Of a stretch of 36,022 nucleotides of DNA, positions 30,858 to 36,022 are shown piece by piece. Each line of letters begins with the position of its first letter. The first letter of the stretch is position 1. This DNA is from Casp-Chloro-G3 sp002816715 (GTDB lineage: Bacteria; Chloroflexota; Dehalococcoidia; Lucifugimonadales; UBA3495), in NCBI GenBank assembly GCA_027623815.1, contig JAQBUV010000017.1, forward strand, positions 1-36,022, read 5' to 3'. Under the pieces are notes generated by a model. It was not told the DNA's origin, searched no databases, and worked only from the letters and a program-made list of their open reading frames with translations. Both the position numbers and the translations under genes were made by a program.

Positions 30858-31889
30858 TTAAGTTCCCACCACCCGGACCCGGTGATTATTGCTGTCGGCG
30901 ATGTAAAGAGTTCCGTCGCTGGCGATGGCACAGCCGTGGGGACGGGCCAGCCCGGCATTGGTGGCAAGGTCTCCATCGCCGTCACCGCCCAAATGCCCAC
31001 CGGCAATGGTGGTAACAATTCCGGTGGCGGCATCGATTTTGCGGATGGCGTGGTTCTCGGTGTCTACCACGATGATGTTGTCCTGGGCGTCGCAGCGGAT
31101 GGCCTTGGGAGCGCCCCATTCAGCCGCGATTGCCGGGCCGCCGTCGCCGGAATATCCCCGCTCGCCGATACCGGCCAGGGTAGACATCACGCCGTTGACA
31201 TCGACTTTACGCACGCCGTTGCCTTCACGCTCGGCGATGTAGGTGTTGCCTTTGCTATCCATGCAGACCGCTCTGGCACCGAAGATACTGGCTTGCGCGG
31301 CGGGCAGCCCGTCGCCAGTCCTAACTTTTTCACCGGTGCCAGCGAAGGTGGTGATGCTGCCGGTGGTCAGGTCAAGACGGCGAATCCGCTGGTCCAGAAT
31401 GTCGGCGATTAGCAGTCCGCCCTTGCTGTCCAGGAAGCAGTCGTTGGGTTCTCTGAGCTGGGCCTGGTTGCCGGGGCCGCCGTCGCCAGAGTAGCCGGGT
31501 TGGCCGGTGCCCGCCACTGTGGTGATAATGCCGGTGGCGGCGTTAATTTTGCGGACAACGGCGTTGAGACGGTCAACAATGTAGATGTCGCCGTTCTGGT
31601 CTACGGTCAGTGAGTAGGGTTCATTGAATCGGGCTTGGCTGGCCGGGCCGCCGTCGCCGGAGTAACCTGCTTCTCCGGTACCAGCTACGGTGGTTATGAT
31701 TCCAGTGGCCCGGTCGATTCTCCGGACAACGTGATTCTTGGCCTCGCAGATGAACAGGTTGTCCTGCCGATTGAAGGCGCACATGAAGGGTTCCCGCAGG
31801 GTCGCTTGAATCGCCGGGCCGCCGTCACCGGAATAACCGTCTACTCCGGTGCCGACTACGGTCTGAATCTTGCCTTTTTCGAAGGGCAT
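30858..31889 (-). CDS. NHL-type six-bladed beta-propeller protein
   Basis: The 343 residues consist of six repeats of about 57 residues, each starting (V/L/F/I)AG-G and containing GYSGDGGPA in most blades, then a strand like NHVVRRIDRATGIITT. This is the NHL/TolB-like propeller pattern. The repeat is also seen in the DNA. There is no signal peptide, membrane helix or extra domain, so it would be a cytosolic stand-alone propeller, unless exported by an unrecognised route. NHL propellers bind proteins, RNA or small molecules, or act as lactonases or lyases. No catalytic residues can be named. AGGAG lies 6 nt before the ATG. Confidence 0.85.
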   Translation of the reverse strand: MPFEKGKIQTVVGTGVDGYSGDGGPAIQATLREPFMCAFNRQDNLFICEAKNHVVRRIDRATGIITTVAGTGEAGYSGDGGPASQARFNEPYSLTVDQNGDIYIVDRLNAVVRKINAATGIITTVAGTGQPGYSGDGGPGNQAQLREPNDCFLDSKGGLLIADILDQRIRRLDLTTGSITTFAGTGEKVRTGDGLPAAQASIFGARAVCMDSKGNTYIAEREGNGVRKVDVNGVMSTLAGIGERGYSGDGGPAIAAEWGAPKAIRCDAQDNIIVVDTENHAIRKIDAATGIVTTIAGGHLGGDGDGDLATNAGLARPHGCAIASDGTLYIADSNNHRVRVVGT

Positions 31890-31986
31890 TGTTGTCTCCT
31901 GTGTTGGTATTACTGGGTCAACCGATTCTTAGGACTCTTCCCACGGTATTTTTGGCGAGGCCTGAAAGTGGCCCCTTGTCCTTTCA

Positions 31987-32053
31987 ATGGCTAAGGTTGG
32001 GATGAGGGTGATACCCCTCACCTCAATCCTCTCCCCTTGTGGGAGAGGATGCC
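31987..32053 (+). repeat. Dispersed palindromic repeat, copy 6 (left arm shortened)
   Basis: The core GGGATGAGGGTGATACCCCT and the right arm CCTCTCCCC/GGGAGAGG are intact. The left arm is reduced to CAATGGCTAAGG. Confidence 0.75.
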
Positions 32054-32064
32054 ATTCAATAAAC

Positions 32065-32934
32065 CTAGCTGGTCGTAGCTGATTTATACCAGTCCAAAAT
32101 CTCGCTGCCGGTCATAAAAATGACATCGTCAAACTGACGGATGTATTCCCAAATCTGGTTGTAATACTTGATGCGGTAGGGCACGCCGGTAATGTAGGGG
32201 TGGGTTGATACGGCCATGATGCGCGCGCTTTCGGCCCCTTCTTCGTAGAGGGTGTCGAACTGATCTTTGGCTCGCTCGAATATCTCCGGAGCGCGGTGGT
32301 GCTGTACCAGGTAGATGGGAATGTCGTTCAATTCGACGGTGTAGGGTATGGAGGTGAGGCTGCCACTTTTCACCTTCATCGGGTAGGGCTGGTCGTCGTT
32401 GCACCAATCGCAGACGTACTCAATTCCCTCTTCGGCCAGAATGTCGGGCGTGTCGAAGGTCTCGGCCAAGCCAGGGCCCATCCAGCCTCGGGGCGCGGTG
32501 CCGGTGAACTCCTTGATGGTGTCGATGGTGCGCCGAATGGTCGCCCGCTCGTTGGGTTCTTTGTTGAGCACTCGCTGAATGAAACCGTGTCCCATCATCT
32601 CCCAGCCAGAGTCCAGGCTTTCCTGCACCAACTGGGGATAGCTGAGGCAGACCGATGCGTTGAGGCTCACCGTCGCGCGGATGTGGTGGTTGTCCAGCAC
32701 CCGTTTCATCCGCCAGAAACCGGCGCGCAGGCCGTAGTCGAACCAGGCATAGTTGGGAATGTCGGGAATGACGGTAACGCCCTGGGGGGTGGGCAGCACG
32801 GTACGGGCCATTGGCTCGTTGATGTCCCATTCCTCCACGTTGATGATGGGCCAAACGGCTATGCGCGCGTTGTTGGGCAACTTTAGGGGTGCTCGGTGGA
32901 ACAGCGGTGAATATTCCGCTCTTGGATTAGGCAT
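32065..32934 (-). CDS. Polysaccharide deacetylase/PuuE-allantoinase-like hydrolase
   Basis: The 289-residue protein has the NodB-like carbohydrate esterase layout. It starts ARIAVWPIINVEEWDINE (24-41), has WEMMGHGFIQRVL in the second metal-motif position, and GWMGPGLAETFDTPDILAEEG, then WCNDDQPY near the substrate site. Proteins of this subgroup (PuuE-like) are amidohydrolase-type enzymes acting on allantoin or related amides. The ester or amide substrate here is not known. It is flanked on both sides by copies of the 80 bp repeat. Confidence 0.82.
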   Translation of the reverse strand: MPNPRAEYSPLFHRAPLKLPNNARIAVWPIINVEEWDINEPMARTVLPTPQGVTVIPDIPNYAWFDYGLRAGFWRMKRVLDNHHIRATVSLNASVCLSYPQLVQESLDSGWEMMGHGFIQRVLNKEPNERATIRRTIDTIKEFTGTAPRGWMGPGLAETFDTPDILAEEGIEYVCDWCNDDQPYPMKVKSGSLTSIPYTVELNDIPIYLVQHHRAPEIFERAKDQFDTLYEEGAESARIMAVSTHPYITGVPYRIKYYNQIWEYIRQFDDVIFMTGSEILDWYKSATTS

Positions 32935-33014
32935 TATTTCTCCGTAGTCGATAGCTGCGGTGGGGTTTGGCCTAGTACCGCGTCAATCATGGATATACAG
33001 TCAATGATGCGATA

Positions 33015-33097
33015 CCCTCTTCTCCTTGGATGGGAGAAGGCTGGGATGAGGGTGATACCCCTCTCCTCAATCCTCTCCCACAAGGGGAGAGGACGCC
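33015..33097 (+). repeat. Dispersed palindromic repeat, copy 7
   Basis: A near-consensus copy, with arms CCTCTTCTCC/GGGAGAAGG and CCTCTCCC/GGGGAGAGG. It separates the deacetylase-like gene from the GlcG-like gene. Confidence 0.85.
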
Positions 33098-33124
33098 ACC
33101 AGTCGAAAAATCTCTGAAACGATA

Positions 33125-33544
33125 CTACAATCCCAGGGCATTTACGCCCAAGCGGGACAGGTCTTCGTCTTCCTGAGCGGCGAGGCCGCTGACTCCGATG
33201 CCTCCCAGAACCGCTTTGGTCTCGGGATCAATGATTGCCACCGCTCCCTGGGCGGATACCAGCGTGGGGTTGCCCATGTCGCTGACGCTGCGCCCCTGGC
33301 TCTTTAATCGCTCCGCGTATACAGCCGAGTCCACGCCGGACAATGCCGCCGTGTAGGCTTTGCGGATGGCGAAGGTCTGGGGATTGGGTCGGCAATTGTC
33401 CATTCGGGCGTAGCTGAGCAGATTGCCAGCGTCGTCAACAATGGCAATGGCTACGGGGCGGTCGGGTTCCTGGGTGGCCTTGGCGATCATGGCCTGCATG
33501 GCTTTTTGAGTCTGTTCCAGGCTGAGCATTGGCTTGTTATACAT
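33125..33544 (-). CDS. GlcG/HbpS-family heme-binding-like protein
   Basis: The 139-residue protein has the GlcG/HbpS pattern. VAIAIVDDAGNLLSYARMDN lies near residue 31, FAIRKAYTAALSG at 59, and GAVAIIDPETKAVLGGIGVS near 99-118. Members include HbpS, which binds heme in Streptomyces, and GlcG of the glycolate cluster. Function in this organism is unknown. GGAG lies 8 nt before the ATG at 33544. The first five residues (MYNKP) could be replaced by the next Met, but the ribosome site favours this start. Confidence 0.85.
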   Translation of the reverse strand: MYNKPMLSLEQTQKAMQAMIAKATQEPDRPVAIAIVDDAGNLLSYARMDNCRPNPQTFAIRKAYTAALSGVDSAVYAERLKSQGRSVSDMGNPTLVSAQGAVAIIDPETKAVLGGIGVSGLAAQEDEDLSRLGVNALGL

Positions 33545-33643
33545 TAAATCATCTCCGGTGCTGAATCTGGCTAATTCTAACCCGGCAGCTAGTGGGTGAC
33601 AAGCAATGTTTGGATATGCTCAGGCTCTGCTGTCATTTCTGGA

Positions 33644-33671
33644 TTGACAGGCGTGATGACGCTTCTCTAAT
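33644..33671 (+). promoter_or_regulatory. Strong promoter upstream of the capsid genes
   Basis: A perfect TTGACA (33644-33649), 16 bp spacer, TCTAAT (33666-33671). It points rightward toward a terminator about 85 nt away and then the prohead protease gene. Confidence 0.55.
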
Positions 33672-33677
33672 CTCAAT

Positions 33678-33758
33678 ATCAACAAGTTAATATTTTGGGT
33701 GGCTTGGCCACTGGTTTAAGCAAAAAGGACAGACCTTTTGAGGGCCTGTCCTTTTTTT
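33678..33758 (+). ncRNA. Candidate small RNA or attenuated leader, about 80 nt
   Basis: The segment between a good promoter and a strong terminator has no reading frame. It could fold as a hairpin GTGGC-TTG-GCCAC (33699-33711) followed by the terminator stem. It matches no RNA family that I know. It may be an independent small RNA, or the leader of the prohead protease gene. Confidence 0.35.
33722..33758 (+). terminator. Rho-independent terminator upstream of the prohead protease
   Basis: An 11 bp stem AAAAAGGACAG / CTGTCCTTTTT, with seven T in a row. It ends 28 nt before the protease ATG. The other strand also has a T-run, so it could work in both directions. Confidence 0.8.
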
Positions 33759-33786
33759 GTTGGTTGAGCTGCTGGTAGAGGATTGG

Positions 33787-34533
33787 ATGTCTTTAGACGT
33801 TAAAGAAAGTTCACGGGAAGGTTCAGGTCAAAGCTTATGGGAAAGGGAGCATTTTCTGGAATCGCTGGACGCCTACAAACGGGGCTTGAGTGATGCTCCA
33901 TTGCTTAGAAAATGGGCGGGAAAAGAGGTCAAGGGTGATGGTGATTCCGCCAAGGAGATGACCTTTGTTATTTCTACCGATGAAGTTGACCGGCATGGCG
34001 ACGTAATTGTCGCTGATGGGTGGCGGTTGGAGTCGTATCAGCGAAATCCGGTTTTTCTGTGGGCCCACGACTATATGCGGCCGGTCATTGGCAAGGCGGT
34101 GGTGGTGTGGCAGGAGTTGCACGGTCTGCTGGCCCGGATGGAGTTTGCACCCACAGAATTTGCTCAGGAGGTGGCATCGCTTTACCGGGGCAACTATCAG
34201 CGGGGAGTGTCGGTGGGTTTCAAGCCCATTCAATACGAAGAGCGTCGGCACGACAAGACTGGGGCATTCCAGGGGATTCGGTTCTTGGAGCAGGAACTTT
34301 TGGAAGTGAGCGCGGTGCCAGTGCCCGCCAATCGGAGCGCGTTGCGCCGATCAGTGGATGAAGCGCATCTTGATGCCGCTTTGCCTGAATTGGAGGCCCG
34401 GATCGATGATCTGAACAAGCTGGTGGGTGAACTTTCGGAGATGCTCAGCGGGTTGCGCGTTGGCCGAAGTCAAGCGGAAGGCGCTGGAGAGATTGCTGAG
34501 ATGCTGTCGGCCTTGCGAGGCGCCAGATGGTAA
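33787..34533 (+). CDS. HK97-family prohead protease
   Basis: The 248-residue protein matches the HK97 prohead protease (peptidase U35-like): MTFVISTDEVDRHGDVIVAD (58-77), FLWAHDYMRPVIG with His94, YQRGVSVGFKP with Ser142, and ELLEVSAVPVPANRSAL. His and Ser form the catalytic pair used to trim capsid proteins during head maturation. The ATG at 33787 is used because GAGG lies 5 nt upstream and the TTG at 33757 lies in the terminator T-run. The capsid gene follows after 112 bp, with no terminase or portal gene to the left. Confidence 0.9.
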   Translation: MSLDVKESSREGSGQSLWEREHFLESLDAYKRGLSDAPLLRKWAGKEVKGDGDSAKEMTFVISTDEVDRHGDVIVADGWRLESYQRNPVFLWAHDYMRPVIGKAVVVWQELHGLLARMEFAPTEFAQEVASLYRGNYQRGVSVGFKPIQYEERRHDKTGAFQGIRFLEQELLEVSAVPVPANRSALRRSVDEAHLDAALPELEARIDDLNKLVGELSEMLSGLRVGRSQAEGAGEIAEMLSALRGARW

Positions 34534-34645
34534 GAGAAGTCCCGGTGCGCGCCAGAGACCCGTCAGTTGGTTCTGAACTGGTTGAGTGGGGAATCGTTAA
34601 ACGCTTAGCGAAGTTATTGGGAAAAAGGTTAATCAGGAGAGGAAT

Positions 34646-35980
34646 ATGACGCTAGGAACCCAGGACATAGAGCTAATCAAGCGGGAAGTGGCGGGTATTC
34701 GCGACTTTTATCAGTCGCGAATGGACTCGGAAATTCCTCCGCTGAAGGATGAAGTCGGTCGTATCGCGGCCCAGTTGGGTCGGGTTCAAGAGATGTGGCG
34801 GGACGGGGAGCGTCGGGGGATTCTGGAAAAGTTTGGGGGTGCCGACCGTCCCCGGGTTCCTTTTGGGAAATATAAAGGTCTGGACCTGTTGGACCTGGCC
34901 TATATTCGCAGCGTGTTGGGCGCGCAACTCCGGGAGCCTTCCGGGTTGAACCCCCGAATGCTGGAGGACTGGCAGTCAAACCTGAAAGCGGCAATGGACA
35001 GCACCACGGTTGGCGCCGGCGATGAGTTGGTGCCGACTCAGGAAGCGGCGGCTCTGTGGCTGGACGTTAACCTGGAAACCCTGATCGCGCCTTTGTTTTC
35101 TCGGGTGGATATGCCGAGCAATCCCTTTGAGATTCCGCTGCAATTGGGCGACGTCAACTGGTATCCGGGTACGGAAAACCTGGCCACCACCAACACGGCT
35201 TTGGCAACGGCCCGGCAGACGCTGACCGCTTACGAGTTGGTGGCCGAGGTTCCCTGGTCGCTGACTCTGGATGAGGACTCGGTTATTGCGATGGCTGGTG
35301 AGGTGCGCAGTTCTCTGGTGCGCAATGCGGTGGAGGTCATTGACAATGTTCTCCTGAATGGGGACACCACCACCCTCAACAACATCAACGCTGATGGGAC
35401 GACAATTTCCTCCGGCGATGCGGGCAAGGCCCAGTGGCTGCTGGGGTTTGATGGGTTGCTGCACCTGCCGCTGGTGGACAACGTCAGTCAGGCCAACAAC
35501 CACAATGCTGCGGTCTCGGATGACATGTTTAATGAGGTGCGGAGCAAGCTGGGCAAGCACGGTGTGAGACCCTCGGAACTGGCCTACGTGATGGACGTGA
35601 ACACCTACATCCGCTCGTTGGGCATCAGCAATTTCCGCACTCTGGACAAGCTGGGGCCGAACGCAACGCTGCTGCGGGGTCAATTGGGCGCGGTGGAAGG
35701 TATCCCGGTTATCGTGTCGGAGCAGATGGCTCTGGCCGACGCCGACGGCAAGGTCACCGACGCGGGCAATCTGGTCAATACTGGCCGCCTGTTGATGGTC
35801 AACCGCTCCCAGTGGCGGGTTGGCTTCCGCCGAGAATTACTGATCGAGACGACCAGAGACATCCAGAAGCGGCAGCACATTATGGTGATTTCTATGCGGC
35901 TGGCCTTTATGGAACGGACAGGCAATCGTAGTACCGCGACGCATACTGCCTTGCAGTACAACATCACCGGCGTGGCTTAA
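34646..35980 (+). CDS. HK97-family phage major capsid protein
   Basis: The 444-residue protein has the HK97 layout. Residues 1 to about 60 are a helical delta domain (LIKREVAGIRDFYQSRMDSE, then EVGRIAAQLGRVQEMWRD). It is followed by the shell domain with AAMDSTTVGAGDELVPTQEA, RQTLTAYELVAEVPWSLTLD, VMDVNTYIRSL and GIPVIVSEQMA, and the C-terminal strand. AGGAG lies 9 nt before the ATG. The major capsid protein and its protease stand together. A copy of the host's 80 bp repeat begins 20 bp after the stop, suggesting that no further head gene follows at once. Confidence 0.9.
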   Translation: MTLGTQDIELIKREVAGIRDFYQSRMDSEIPPLKDEVGRIAAQLGRVQEMWRDGERRGILEKFGGADRPRVPFGKYKGLDLLDLAYIRSVLGAQLREPSGLNPRMLEDWQSNLKAAMDSTTVGAGDELVPTQEAAALWLDVNLETLIAPLFSRVDMPSNPFEIPLQLGDVNWYPGTENLATTNTALATARQTLTAYELVAEVPWSLTLDEDSVIAMAGEVRSSLVRNAVEVIDNVLLNGDTTTLNNINADGTTISSGDAGKAQWLLGFDGLLHLPLVDNVSQANNHNAAVSDDMFNEVRSKLGKHGVRPSELAYVMDVNTYIRSLGISNFRTLDKLGPNATLLRGQLGAVEGIPVIVSEQMALADADGKVTDAGNLVNTGRLLMVNRSQWRVGFRRELLIETTRDIQKRQHIMVISMRLAFMERTGNRSTATHTALQYNITGVA

Positions 35981-36000
35981 GGGGCCGGTATTAGGGCTGG

Positions 36001-36022
36001 CCATCTCAGTCCTCTCCCATTA
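36001..36022 (+). repeat. Dispersed palindromic repeat, copy 8, cut by window end
   Basis: CCATCTCAGTCCTCTCCCAT matches the right half of the 80 bp element. Its arms continue beyond the window. Confidence 0.55.

Noticed and set aside
33660..33760. tRNA gene or attachment site next to the capsid genes
   Set aside because: No cloverleaf, CCA end or T-arm was found; the stems are explained by a small hairpin and a terminator.
34976..35683. Long open frame on the minus strand opposite the capsid gene
   Set aside because: It is antisense to a clear capsid gene, is rich in His, Gln and Arg as expected of a shadow frame, and has no ribosome site or family motif.

Overview
The window looks like a chromosomal stretch of a GC-rich, aerobic, free-living bacterium. 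I infer Chloroflexota, possibly a SAR202/Dehalococcoidia-type lineage. The grounds are an alternative complex III (act) locus, a heterotroph's mix of acyl-CoA, 2-oxo-acid and hydroxy-acid enzymes, frequent TTG starts, and many copies of a GC-rich palindromic intergenic repeat. No rRNA, tRNA or other phylogenetic marker was found, so this placement is tentative.

Region 1 (1-6760, all minus strand): the start of a short-chain dehydrogenase, two MaoC/hot-dog dehydratases, a TfoX-N protein, then a 2-oxo-acid dehydrogenase operon (E1alpha, E1beta, E2, lipB) and an SRPBCC protein. LipB places the octanoyl group from which the lipoyl cofactor of E2 is made. No E3 is present here. Region 2 (7067-20803, plus strand): a promoter with a perfect -35 box leads into a small membrane protein, then actA, actB split into two genes, two NrfD-like genes, actD and actE. 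It continues into cytochrome c maturation genes (ccmH, ccmF, a zinc-ribbon protein, an unknown secreted/membrane protein, a TlpA/CcmG thioredoxin). The locus thus encodes a quinol-oxidising heme c complex together with part of the machinery that makes its c hemes. Region 3 (20978-25178): a ROK sugar kinase, convergent trxB, then purA and a small unknown gene.

Region 4 (25262-33544, mostly minus strand): scattered metabolic genes, each often separated by a palindromic repeat: a HAM1/RdgB-like pyrophosphatase, a deiodinase-family selenoprotein, an acyl-CoA dehydrogenase-like protein, a thiol dioxygenase, a 3-hydroxyisobutyrate dehydrogenase-family enzyme, an NHL beta-propeller, an allantoinase/polysaccharide deacetylase-like protein and a GlcG/HbpS protein. 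Region 5 (33644-35980): a promoter plus terminator that could make a small RNA, followed by an HK97 prohead protease and an HK97 major capsid protein with no terminase or portal gene upstream.

The most striking observation is at 26330-27064 (minus). Two apparently separate reading frames are one gene interrupted by an in-frame UGA inside the deiodinase active-site motif GSYT-U-PPF. The matching downstream EAHPTDGW motif is present, and a hairpin with bacterial SECIS geometry lies right after the UGA. A standard gene caller would split or truncate it. Other points worth checking are the repeat family (about eight copies in 36 kb, one of which forms the end of lipB), terminator-like hairpins placed just before two start codons, an acyl-CoA dehydrogenase homologue without the usual catalytic glutamate, and several 12-23 nt tandem duplications.
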